Below the pieces are notes generated by a model, which had not been told where the DNA came from, searched no databases, and saw nothing but the letters and a program-made list of their open reading frames with translations. A program made the position numbers and the translations under genes. Positions 8,203 through 17,812 of a DNA stretch of 64,000 nucleotides are shown piece by piece. Position 1 is the stretch's first letter. The number at the start of each line of letters is the position of its first letter. Source of the stretch: 3-1-20CM-4-69-9 sp963772855 (lineage in GTDB: Bacteria; Actinomycetota; Thermoleophilia; Gaiellales; Gaiellaceae); the NCBI GenBank assembly GCA_963772855.1, contig CAVYYY010000007.1, forward strand, positions 868,001-932,000, written 5' to 3'.

Positions 8203-8747
8203 CGCACGACGGAGAAGCGGGCGCAGGCGAAGTCGCCGTTCCGTCCCAGCTCCTCCAGCTGCAGCTCGATATGCCGAGGGAGCAGCGGCGCTCCCTCGCT
8301 CAGCGTGACCGGCGCGATCGTCACGAGCACCTCGTCCAACAGGCCCGCGTCGGCGAACTGACCCGCGAGGTCGCCGCCGCCGACGATCCAGACGTTCTTG
8401 CCGCCGGCCGCATCGACCATCCTGAGGTGAACGTCGGCGACGTCGTCGCTCGTGAGCTCGATCGGCGCGTTCGGGACGACCGGGAGGTCGCGATGCGTGA
8501 ACACCCACGACGGCTGCTCGTAGGGCCACTTCCACTCGGAGCGTTCCAGATCCTTGAACTCGTGGTTCAGGATCCACGCGTAGGTCGTCGACCCCATCGC
8601 GAGCGCCCCGACGTCGGCGATGAACCCTTGGTAGTTCAGCGGCCCCTGGTCGTCCCGCTTGCGGCTGAACAGCCAGTCCAGGTTCTCTCCGGGGCCGGCG
8701 ATGAAGCCGTCCAACGTGGTCGCGGTGTAGTACTGCGTGAGCCCCAC
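8199..8747 (-). CDS. Dihydrofolate reductase-family (RibD C-terminal domain) protein
   Basis: A 182-residue protein of the RibD_C/DHFR-like fold. It opens with YTATTLDGFIAGPGENLDWL, has GALAMGSTTYAWIL in the middle and the nucleotide-binding VWIVGGGDLAGQFADAGLLDEV near 118-140. Such stand-alone proteins are NADPH-dependent reductases of unknown substrate. They lack the deaminase half of RibD, so a riboflavin role should not be assumed. The gene is convergent with the PLD-like gene and 15 bp downstream of the dioxygenase gene on the same strand. Confidence 0.85.
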   Translation of the reverse strand: MGLTQYYTATTLDGFIAGPGENLDWLFSRKRDDQGPLNYQGFIADVGALAMGSTTYAWILNHEFKDLERSEWKWPYEQPSWVFTHRDLPVVPNAPIELTSDDVADVHLRMVDAAGGKNVWIVGGGDLAGQFADAGLLDEVLVTIAPVTLSEGAPLLPRHIELQLEELGRNGDFACARFSVVR

Positions 8748-8762
8748 GCGGGCCCGGCCGGA

Positions 8763-9683
8763 CTAACGGTTGACGAGCTCGCGCGGGTTCGGCAGCGGCG
8801 TCAGCACAGGCTCGACGCGCTCGCGCAGATGCTCGTAGTCCGGCGGCAGCGAGAGACGCTCGCCGAGCGTCTCCAACGGCTCGTCCACCGTGAAGCCGGG
8901 CCCGATGGTCGCGATCTCGAAGAGCACGCCGCTCGGCTCGCGGAAGTAGATGGACTTGAAGTAGAAGCGGTCGATGACCGGCGTCGGATGCGCGCCGCTC
9001 GCGGCGACGCGCTGCTGCCATGCCTCATGCTCGTCCGGCGGCGAGGACCAGGCCACGTGGTGCACGGTGCCGGCGCCCTGGCTCCCCGGCTCGGCGGGAG
9101 GCGCGTCGTACGCGTACCACGAGCCGCGCTTCTCGCCACGGATCTCCCACTCCGCGTTGCCGATCGGCTCGAAGGACAGCGTCTCCTCGAGGAACGACTT
9201 GCTCGGCGCGACATCCGCGTAGGCGCGCACGCCGTCGAACCCCTGGATCGCAAGCTCGGCGGGAATGCCCGGATTGTCGGCGATCAGCGGCTCGTCCTGC
9301 GTCTCGACCGCGGAGATCTCGAGCCCGAGGCTCTCGGGGTCGGTGAAGCGAAGCGTGCTGCCCGCGCGCTCGACCTCGACGCCCTCGTTCGCGAGCCGGT
9401 CAGCCCAGAAGTCGAGCGCATCGTCGGAGCCGACGCGGAACACGATCGTGTGCACCATGCCTCGTCCCGCTCGCCCGGGGCGCGCATTCGGGTACTCGAA
9501 GAACGTCAGGTCGCTGCCGGCGCTCCCTTTCTCGTCCGCGTAGAAGAGGTGATAGACGGTCGGGTCGTCCTGGTTCACGGACTTCTTCACGAGGCGCATT
9601 CCCATGACGCGAACGTAGAAGTCCACGTTGCCCGGCGCGTCGCCGGTGATGCACGTGATGTGGTGGATGCCCTCGAACTTCAT
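8763..9683 (-). CDS. Ring-cleaving dioxygenase, glyoxalase/VOC family (MhqO-like)
   Basis: A 306-residue protein with two VOC half-domains. The N-half starts with FEGIHHITCITGDAPGNVDFYVRVMGM and the C-half has GTVHHVAWSS and LFEIATIGPG. Likely metal ligands are in HHIT, HHVAW and FEIA. Related MhqO/LinE-type enzymes open hydroquinone rings, and Bacillus MhqO acts in quinone detoxification. ATG 9683 begins the conserved sequence. A carboxylesterase-like gene diverges 38 bp away, matching the mhqD/mhqO pairing. The substrate is inferred. Confidence 0.82.
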   Translation of the reverse strand: MKFEGIHHITCITGDAPGNVDFYVRVMGMRLVKKSVNQDDPTVYHLFYADEKGSAGSDLTFFEYPNARPGRAGRGMVHTIVFRVGSDDALDFWADRLANEGVEVERAGSTLRFTDPESLGLEISAVETQDEPLIADNPGIPAELAIQGFDGVRAYADVAPSKSFLEETLSFEPIGNAEWEIRGEKRGSWYAYDAPPAEPGSQGAGTVHHVAWSSPPDEHEAWQQRVAASGAHPTPVIDRFYFKSIYFREPSGVLFEIATIGPGFTVDEPLETLGERLSLPPDYEHLRERVEPVLTPLPNPRELVNR

Positions 9684-9721
9684 CGTCGCAGGGACTCTAG
9701 CGCCGCCGTCATGATCCACGC

Positions 9722-10360
9722 ATGGCCTTGACCGCCCAGGTTCGTCAGGCCGCCGGCGAGCCCGACGGCGCACTCGTCCTCTTCCACGGACGGGGCGCCG
9801 ACGAGCACGATCTCTTCCCGCTCCTCGACGCGCTCGACCCGGAGCGGCGCCTCGCCGGCGCCACGCCACGCGGGCCGCTCTCGCTCCCTCCGGGTGGAGC
9901 GCACTGGTACGTCCTCGGCGGGATCGGGACGCCCGAGAGGACGACGTTCGACGCGAGCTACGCAGCGGCCACGGAATGGCTGGACGGCTTTCTCGCCGAG
10001 CACGGGCTCTCGCCTGATCGTCTCGTCCTCGGCGGCTTCTCGCAGGGCGGCGTCATGGCGTACTCCGTCGGCCTCGGCGCCGGGCGCCCGCGTCCGGCGG
10101 CCATTGCCGCCTTCAGCTCGTTCGTCCCCACGGTCGAGGGCTTCGAGCTGGATCTCTCGCCCCCGCTACCGCCCGTCGCGATCGGGCACGGCTCGCTCGA
10201 TCCCGTCATCGGCGTCGAGTGGGGCCGGCGCGCGAAGGAGATCCTGGAAGGAGCGGGCGCGGAGGTGCTCTACCGCGAGACGCCGATGTACCACCAGATC
10301 GACCCGGACTTCGTCCGCGACGTCGCGGCCTGGATCGAGCAGATCATTCCTCAGCGTTGA
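9722..10360 (+). CDS. Alpha/beta hydrolase, phospholipase/carboxylesterase family (MhqD-like)
   Basis: A 212-residue serine hydrolase. The nucleophile S107 is in GGFSQGG, with D160 in GHGSLDPVI and H191 in YHQIDPDF completing the triad. VLFHGRGADEHDLFPL forms the oxyanion region. It belongs to the YpfH/MhqD group of small carboxylesterases. It is divergent from the VOC dioxygenase, and the 38-bp gap probably carries the shared promoter region. Its 3' end overlaps the transposase gene by 17 bp. Confidence 0.85.
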   Translation: MALTAQVRQAAGEPDGALVLFHGRGADEHDLFPLLDALDPERRLAGATPRGPLSLPPGGAHWYVLGGIGTPERTTFDASYAAATEWLDGFLAEHGLSPDRLVLGGFSQGGVMAYSVGLGAGRPRPAAIAAFSSFVPTVEGFELDLSPPLPPVAIGHGSLDPVIGVEWGRRAKEILEGAGAEVLYRETPMYHQIDPDFVRDVAAWIEQIIPQR

Positions 10361-10892
10361 CGTAGGCCGCGAAGTTGAACCGCGCCTGGTCGAGGTCGAG
10401 CCCGAACTCGCCGAGGATCCAGGTCGACTCGAGAAACCGCGGTTCAGGCGCAGCGCCGACGGTTGCGGCGTAACTGCTCCAACGCCAGTCGGAGGGACGG
10501 GAGCAGAGCTGCGCACGGACGGGATTCCGGAGGATGTAGCGAGCCGTTGCGACCGTTTGCGCCTCGCTCTCGACGAGGACCGCGTGGTAGCGGCGGAAGA
10601 CGCCGTGGCCGAGATGCTCGTGCCTCTTGTTGAACCAACGCATGTACTGGCCGTTGAGCCACTGGGCCCCGCGCGAGAGTGTCGCCTGCAGCGTGGTGAC
10701 GAGCAGGTGGTAGTGGTTCCCCATCAGGCAGTAGGCGCCGACGACCCAGTCGTAGCGGGCGCAGGTCTCCTCGAGCAGGCTGAGGAAGCGGTGGCGATCC
10801 ATCGCGTCGGCATACAGCGTCGAGCCGCGGACGCCGCGGTTCATGACGTGGTACACGGCGCCGGGGTACTGGATGCGCAGCGGGCGTGGCAT
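10344..10892 (-). CDS. REP-associated tyrosine transposase (RAYT, Y1_Tnp / TnpA_REP)
   Basis: A 182-residue single-strand DNA transposase of the IS200-related HUH family. The metal-binding HUH motif is GNHYHLL (H60, H62) and the catalytic tyrosine is Y119 in ARYILRNPVRAQL. The start is placed at ATG 10892 (MPRPLRIQYPGAVYHVMNRG), the usual RAYT N-terminus. RAYTs are single-copy domesticated enzymes that act on palindromic REP elements. A REP-like palindrome lies 73 bp upstream of the start, and a near-identical copy lies at 31.1 kb. Confidence 0.9.
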   Translation of the reverse strand: MPRPLRIQYPGAVYHVMNRGVRGSTLYADAMDRHRFLSLLEETCARYDWVVGAYCLMGNHYHLLVTTLQATLSRGAQWLNGQYMRWFNKRHEHLGHGVFRRYHAVLVESEAQTVATARYILRNPVRAQLCSRPSDWRWSSYAATVGAAPEPRFLESTWILGEFGLDLDQARFNFAAYVNAEE

Positions 10893-10964
10893 GTGACCAC
10901 CGTACGTCCGGGCCGCGACCGCGGGCCGTCGCGCACGCCTTTCGGCACACATCCGGCACGCGTG

Positions 10965-10992
10965 CGTCACGCAAAGGGGTCAGACCCAGGTT
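10965..10992 (-). repeat. REP-like element upstream of the RAYT gene
   Basis: A 28-bp stretch with the core GGGTCTGACCCC (read on the minus strand). It is identical over all 28 bases to 31098-31125 in inverted orientation, about 20 kb away. The imperfect palindrome and its place at the 5' side of a RAYT gene are what REP sequences look like. Confidence 0.8.
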
Positions 10993-11007
10993 TTCGACCC
11001 TGTCGGG

Positions 11008-12189
<1,182 letters not shown>

Positions 12190-12201
12190 GGCGAAAAGTC
12201 T

Positions 12202-13755
12202 ATGTTCCTGCGGGTGATCCTCGAGAACGGCGTCGTCCGGACGATGGAGCCAACGCTCCCCGTCGCGCGTGCGCTGGCGATCGCCGGCGACCGCGTCGCC
12301 GGCGGGATCGGCACCCACGAGGCCGCTGCTCGCCACGCCGGACCGGGTCGACCTGGGCGGGCGGTGCGTCCTCCCCGGCTTCTCCGACTCGCACGTCCAC
12401 TTCCCCACCTGGGCACTCGCCCAGCGCCAGATCCGGCTCGAGGGAACCGCCTCCCTGGACGACGCTCTCGCACGGATCGCGACCGCCACGGCAGAGATCC
12501 AGCCCGGCCGCTGGCTCCGGGGCACCGGTTGGCGCTCGGGCGACTGGACGCCGCCCGTGGAGCCCACGAAGGAAGCGCTCGACCGCGTCACCGGCGACAC
12601 GCCCGACCGCGCTGATGGCGCGCGACTACCACTCGCTCTGGCTCAACTCCGCGGCGCTCGCGCACGCGAACGGCGAGCTCGAGGTCGCCGGCGGCGTCGT
12701 CGAGCGCGACGAGAGCGGCGAGCCGACCGGCGTCCTCCGCGAGGAGTGCGCCTGGCACTTCCGGCGACACGTACGTGCGCCCGACCGAGGACGAGATGGT
12801 CGACGCGTCGCGCGAGGGTGTCCGCATCGCGATCGCGCGCGGGGTCACCTCGGTCCACGACAAGGACGGCTGGCTCGGCGCGCTCGGCGTCTGGCAGCGG
12901 CTTCGCGACGAGGGCTCGCTCCACCTGCGCGTCTGGCAGTCGATCCCGGCCGAGCAGGTGGACGACCTGCGCGTCGCTCCACATCCGGAGCGGCTCGGCG
13001 ACGACCTCGTCCGCGTCGGCTACCTGAAGGCGTTCATGGACGGGACGCTCGGCTCGCAGACAGCGCGGATGCTGGACGGCTCCGGCGTGCAGATCACGAG
13101 CCGCGAGCAGCTCGCCGATTTCATCCGGCGCGGCGCCGCCGCCGGGCTCCCACGTGGCCGTCCACGCGATCGGCGACCTCGCGAACCGCGAGGCCCTCGA
13201 CGCCTTCGAGGAGACGCGGGAGCATCTGGGCGCCGCTCGGGCTCCGTCACCGGATCGAGCACGCGCAGCTCCTGGCGTGGGAGGACGTCCCCCGCTTCGC
13301 CGAGCTCGGCGTCGCCGCGTCCGTCCAGTTCAGCCATGCGCCCGTCCGACGCCCGCATCGCGGAGCGCTTCTGGGCCGGCAAGACCGACCGGGCCTACGC
13401 CTACCGCTCGCTCCGGGATTCGGGCGCACTGCTCGCGAACGGCTCGGACGCACCGATCGAGGAGCTGTCTCCCTGGGACGGGATCGTCGCGGGCGTGTCC
13501 CGTGACTGGCACCCGGAGCAGCGCCTGACGCTCGACGAGGCGCTGGAGGCCACCACGGTGAACCCGGCGTGGCTCGCTCGGGACGAGCACCGCCGCGGCA
13601 AGCTGATCCCGGGCTACCTCGCCGATCTCGTCGTGCTCGACCGAGACCCGTTCGCGCTCGAGCCCGAGGAATTGCCGGAGGTCAAGGTCGTCGCGACGAT
13701 GTTGGGCGGACGCTGGACACACGGCGCACCACCGTGGGAGGATCGCGCGGGGTAG
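12202..13755 (+). pseudogene. YtcJ-like metal-dependent amidohydrolase, broken by six single-base insertions
   Basis: Conserved amidohydrolase sequence is readable end to end, but only by changing frame six times. The pieces are ILENGVVRTMEP, then GFSDSHVHFPTW (metal site HxH), ARDYHSLWLNSAAL, KAFMDGTLGSQTA, VAVHAIGDLANREALDAF, LRHRIEHAQLL, and LANGSDAPIEELSPWDGI. Every change is +1, at about 12321, 12603, 12763, 13150, 13229 and 13342. Each is explained by lengthening a G or C run by one base. The sum is six, so the final frame equals the first. It is either decayed or mis-sequenced. It sits with a permease and formamidase, suggesting catabolism of an amide or N-formyl compound. Confidence 0.8.
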
Positions 13756-13776
13756 TTCAAACCGTAGGAGGCGTAC

Positions 13777-15255
13777 ATGGAAGCCGGTGCGGCTCGCGCT
13801 CAATCCTTCGATCATCTGCGGGAGCACTCGATCGGCCTGCCGCAGGTCCTCTTCCAGTCGATCACCCACATGGCGCCGGGTGCGGCGATCGCGTTCTCGA
13901 TCCTCTTCTCGGTGGGATTCGCCGGGCCGGCGCTGCCGATCTCCGTCCTGCTCGCCCTGATCGCGTGCACGCTCGTCGCGGTCTCGATCGGACAGCTGGC
14001 GAAGAAGGTGCCGTCCGCCGGCGGGCTCTACGCCTACGTCACCGAGGCGCTCGGCCCGGTTCCCGGCTTCTTCGTCGCCGCGATCTTCATCTGCTTCGAG
14101 CCGCTGGTCGCGCCACTGCTCTTTCTCATCTTCGCGTGGGTGACGACTGACGTCTTCCGCTCGGACGTGGGCTGGGACTGGACCGGCCAGTGGTGGGTCT
14201 GGGTCTTGCTCGCGGCCGGCACCGTGTTCTTCCTGACCTACCGCGACGTCCGGCTCTCGACGAACGCGGGCGTCGTCCTCGGCATCTTCGAGATCGGCGT
14301 CTTCCTCGCGCTCGCGATCTGGATGATCCTCTCGAACGGCATCCCGGGCGGGATCTTCGACCCGACGAACGCGGAGGCCGGCACCTACAACGGGATCTTC
14401 AAGGGGATGGTGTTCTCGATCCTCGCCTTCATCGGGTTCGAGGCCGCCGCGCCGTTAGGCGAGGAGGCGCGCCGACCCCGCTGGACGGTACCGCGCGCGG
14501 TGATCGGCTCGTGCATCCTGATCGGCATCTTCTACTTCGTCTGCTCGATCGCGTGGGTCGCCGGTACGGGCTTCGACAACTTCACCGAGGACACGCTCGC
14601 GCAGGCGAACCCCTGGCGCCACCTCGCGGAGGTCTTCTGGGCAGGCGGTTGGGTGCTGATCTTCCTGGCGATCGTCAACTCCGCGCTCGCGAACTCGAAC
14701 GCCGGCGTCAACGCGGCGAGCCGCGTCATCTACGCGATGGGGCGCAACGGCCTCATCCCGCGAGCGTTCGCGCGCACGCATCCGGTGCACAAGACGCCGC
14801 ACGTCGCGATCCTCGCCCAGACGGCGCTCGGGATCACGGTCGCGCTGCTCATGGGCTGGAAGTGGAGCCCGCTGACCGCGTTCGGGATCATCTCGTACGC
14901 CCTGACGAGTCTCGTGATCGTCGTGTACATCATGGTCTGCATCTCCGTGATCGTCATGTACTCGCGCAAGCACAAGGCGGAGTTCAACGTCTGGCTGCAC
15001 GCCGTCGTCCCGACTCTCGGCGCCCTTGCGTTCCTCCCGCCGCTCTACTACCAGTTCCATCCGCTCCCGCCGAATCCGCTGCGCTACGGCAACTGGGCCG
15101 CGATCGTGCTCTTCGCCCTCTGCATCCTGTGGACGATCTGGATGGCCGTGAAGCGGCGCGACGTGCTGGAGAACCCGCATCGCGTCTTCACGCCGACCGA
15201 GACCGACGACATCGACGAGTACCCGCAAACCCCACCGGCGGCGACGCCTGCATAG
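13777..15255 (+). CDS. APC superfamily amino acid/amine permease
   Basis: A 492-residue integral membrane transporter with about 12 hydrophobic segments. GAAIAFSILFSVGFAGPALPISVL (TM1) and the conserved glycine-rich SAGGLYAYVTEALGP near 80-95 mark the APC family. The later FIGFEAAAPLGEEARRP is also a family signature. A good ribosome site AGGAGG lies 7 bp before ATG 13777. It is followed with no gap by an acetamidase/formamidase gene and preceded by an amidohydrolase, so it probably imports an amide-containing substrate. Substrate identity is inference. Confidence 0.88.
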   Translation: MEAGAARAQSFDHLREHSIGLPQVLFQSITHMAPGAAIAFSILFSVGFAGPALPISVLLALIACTLVAVSIGQLAKKVPSAGGLYAYVTEALGPVPGFFVAAIFICFEPLVAPLLFLIFAWVTTDVFRSDVGWDWTGQWWVWVLLAAGTVFFLTYRDVRLSTNAGVVLGIFEIGVFLALAIWMILSNGIPGGIFDPTNAEAGTYNGIFKGMVFSILAFIGFEAAAPLGEEARRPRWTVPRAVIGSCILIGIFYFVCSIAWVAGTGFDNFTEDTLAQANPWRHLAEVFWAGGWVLIFLAIVNSALANSNAGVNAASRVIYAMGRNGLIPRAFARTHPVHKTPHVAILAQTALGITVALLMGWKWSPLTAFGIISYALTSLVIVVYIMVCISVIVMYSRKHKAEFNVWLHAVVPTLGALAFLPPLYYQFHPLPPNPLRYGNWAAIVLFALCILWTIWMAVKRRDVLENPHRVFTPTETDDIDEYPQTPPAATPA

Positions 15256-16182
15256 ATGGCAGTCGCCACCGCCGACCACGTCATCTCCCGCGACCAGGTC
15301 GTCTGGTCGTTCGGGCCCGACCTGGAACCGGTGCTCGAAGTCGAACCGGGAGCAGTCGTTCGTTTCGAGACGAACGACTGCTTCACCGGTCAGATCACGA
15401 GCGAGGACGACCTCGTCACGGAGATCGACTTCGAGCGAGTGAACAGCGCGACCGGCCCGGTCGCGGTCGCGGGCGCAGAGCCGGGCGACTCGCTCATCGT
15501 CGAGCTGCTCGAGGTGACGCCGGCGGACACGGGGTTCGCGACGCTCATCCCCGGCTACGGCCAGCTGATCGAACAGGTCGAGGCGCCGCTGACGCGGATG
15601 TTCAGAGTCGAGGGCGACACGATCCACATGAACGACCGCGTGCGCTTCCCGGCGCGTCCGATGGTCGGCGTCGTCGGCGTCGCAACCGACGGCGAGACGC
15701 TGACGACCGGTCTCGCCGGCCGCCACGGCGGCAACCTCGACAACCACCTCCACGGGCCGGGCTCGCGCATCTACTTCCCGGTCCGCCAGCCCGGCGGGAT
15801 GTTCGCGGTGGGCGACATGCACGCGTCGATGGGCGACGGGGAGATCTGCTTCACCGGCGTCGAGATCGCGGGGGAGGTCGTGGCCCGCTTCGACCTGCTG
15901 AAGGGCAAGCAGGCGACGTGGCCGGTGACGGAACTGGCCGACCGCTGGGTCGCCCACGCGACGGCAGACGAGTTTCCCGAGGCGCTCCAGCTCTGCTCCG
16001 AGGAGGCGGCCAGGCTGCTCGTGGACGAATGGGAGTTCTCCATGGAGGACGCCTTCATCTACCTCTCGGTGGCCTGCGACGCCGGGATCGCCCAGGCCTG
16101 CAAGCCAGCGCCCCACTTCGGGACGATCGCGAAGTTCTCGATCCCGAAGATCGACGCCACGCCCGCCCCCTTCCGGGCCTAA
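15256..16182 (+). CDS. Acetamidase/formamidase family protein
   Basis: A 308-residue member of the FmdA_AmdA family, which hydrolyses formamide or acetamide to ammonia and the acid. HGGNLDNHLHGPGSRIYFPVRQPGGMFAVGDMHASMGDGEICFTGVE (about 156-200) carries the conserved metal and active-site region. ATG 15256 immediately follows the permease stop, so the two are translated from one transcript. The combination of amidohydrolase, permease and formamidase fits stepwise breakdown of an amide compound. Confidence 0.88.
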   Translation: MAVATADHVISRDQVVWSFGPDLEPVLEVEPGAVVRFETNDCFTGQITSEDDLVTEIDFERVNSATGPVAVAGAEPGDSLIVELLEVTPADTGFATLIPGYGQLIEQVEAPLTRMFRVEGDTIHMNDRVRFPARPMVGVVGVATDGETLTTGLAGRHGGNLDNHLHGPGSRIYFPVRQPGGMFAVGDMHASMGDGEICFTGVEIAGEVVARFDLLKGKQATWPVTELADRWVAHATADEFPEALQLCSEEAARLLVDEWEFSMEDAFIYLSVACDAGIAQACKPAPHFGTIAKFSIPKIDATPAPFRA

Positions 16183-16200
16183 CTACAATCAGGCACAGCA

Positions 16201-16527
16201 ATGCGCACGATGAACCCGGTCCACGAGACCAGCTCCTGTGCGGTCGCCGCCTGCGCCGAGATCATCGGCGCCAAGTGGACGGCGCTCCTCGTCCACGACC
16301 TGTCGGAGGGCCCACGCCGGTTCTCCGAGCTCGAGCACTCCTGTGCGGGCATCAGCCCGCGAACGCTGTCCGAGCGGCTACGTGCGCTCGAGGACGAAGG
16401 GATCGTCGCGCGCCACAGCTACGCCGAGTCGCCGCCTCGCGTCGAGTACGAGCTGACCGAGAAGGGCGCGGCCCTGCTGCCGATCATCGACGAGATGCGG
16501 CTGTTCGGCCACAACCACCTCTCCTAG
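16201..16527 (+). CDS. HxlR-family winged helix-turn-helix regulator
   Basis: A 108-residue DNA-binding protein. HxlR features are the N-terminal cysteine (SCAVAACAEIIGAKWTALLVHDL), the recognition region RFSELEHSCAGISPRTLSERLRALEDEGIV, and the wing RVEYELTEKGAALLPII. Some HxlR members sense aldehydes or oxidants through that cysteine. Last gene of the permease-formamidase cluster, 18 bp after it, so it is a candidate local regulator. The 3' end overlaps the opposite peptidase gene by 4 bp. Confidence 0.88.
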   Translation: MRTMNPVHETSSCAVAACAEIIGAKWTALLVHDLSEGPRRFSELEHSCAGISPRTLSERLRALEDEGIVARHSYAESPPRVEYELTEKGAALLPIIDEMRLFGHNHLS

Positions 16528-17812
16528 CCCTTCCCGCGCGAGGCCCACTCCGGCTCGGCCCAGAGCTTCACAAGCTCGACGATCGTCGCCGCAGAGGCGG
16601 CCATGTCCTGCACCGACGCCCACTCCAGCACCGAGTGGAACTGGTGCGCGCCGGTGAAGATGTTCGGGGTGAGGAGGCCGCGGGCGCTGAGCATCGCGCC
16701 GTCCGTGCCGCCGCGGATCGGCTCACGCCAGGGCTCCATCCCGACGCGCCGCGTCGCCTCGTCCGCCGCATCGGTGACGGCGGGGTTCGCGTCGAGGAAC
16801 TCCTTCATGTTGCGATAGCTCTCGGTGACGTCGAGGGTCACCGTTGCGCGCGGCTCCTCCTTGGCGATCTCGTCCGCCAACTCCCGAAGGAGATCCTCGT
16901 GCTCGGCGAGCGTGGCGGCGTCGAAGTCGCGGGCGATGAAACGCACCTCCGCTTCCGCGGTCGAACCGGAGATCCTGGTCGGATGCACGAAGCCCTCGCG
17001 GTCCTCCGTCGTCTCGGGCGAGCGCGAGTCAGCGGGCAGGCGCTCGACGAGCCGGCTCGCGAGCTTGATCGCGTTGACCATCTTCCCCTTGGAGGTTCCC
17101 GGGTGGACGCTGTGGCCCTCGATCTTGATCCTCACCTCCGAGGCGGAGAACGTCTCGTCGTCGATGCGCCCGAGCTCGGAGCCGTCGAGCGTGTAGGCGA
17201 AGTCCGCGCCGAAGCGCTCGATGTCGAAGTGGTCGACGCCGCGCCCGACCTCCTCGTCGACGGTGAAGCCGACGCGCACGGGAGCGTGCTCGATCTCCGG
17301 ATGGGCCGCGAGGTACGCAACCGCGCCCATGATCTCGGCGATGCCGGCCTTGTCGTCAGCGCCGAGGAGCGTCGTGCCGTCCGTCGTGACGATGTCGTGC
17401 CCGGCGCGCTCGGCGAGCAACGGATTCTCCGCCGCGCGGAGCACCTTGCGCCTGTCGCCCGGCAGGACGATGTCGCCGCCGTCGTAGTCGCGCACGACCT
17501 GTGGCTTGACGTTCGCCCCCGACTCGTCGGAGCTCGTGTCCATGTGCGCGATGAGGCCGACCGTCGGCCCCGCGCTCCCCGGCAGCGTCGCGAACACGTA
17601 GCCGTGTTCCGTCAGCTCCACGTCCTGCGAGCTCCCGCCTCGCGCAGCTCGTTCGCGAGCACCTCGCCGAGGTCGCGCTGCTTCATCGTGCTCGGGTACG
17701 TCTCCGAGTCCGGGTCGGACTGCGTGTCGATCTGGACGTAGCGGAGGAAGCGGGCGAGGACGTCGTCCGCGATCTCGGCCGCGAGCGGCGTCGCGTAGGC
17801 GCGCTCAGCCAA
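16524..17812 (-). pseudogene. pepT: Peptidase T-like M20B tripeptidase with one frameshift
   Basis: The N-terminal piece (AERAYATPLAAEIADDVLARFLRYVQIDTQS) begins at TTG 17812 and leaves frame near 17625-17640. The remainder is intact from VELTEHGYVFATLPG. Zinc-site motifs of M20 peptidases are visible: HMDTSSD, GADDKAGIAEIM and VDEEVGRG. PepT removes the N-terminal residue of tripeptides. The shift equals one missing base or two extra, unlike the +1 pattern elsewhere; one lost C in the CGCAGG region would restore ARQDVEL. The start overlaps the end of the upstream dipeptidase by 8 bp, indicating an operon. Confidence 0.8.

Noticed and set aside
8199..8747. Riboflavin biosynthesis gene ribD
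   Set aside because: Only the reductase-like domain is present and no rib genes surround it, so a general DHFR-like family call is safer.
12202..13755. Programmed +1 ribosomal frameshifting to explain the amidohydrolase
   Set aside because: Six shifts in one gene without a common slippery site or stop-codon context do not fit any known programmed mechanism. Error or decay is simpler.
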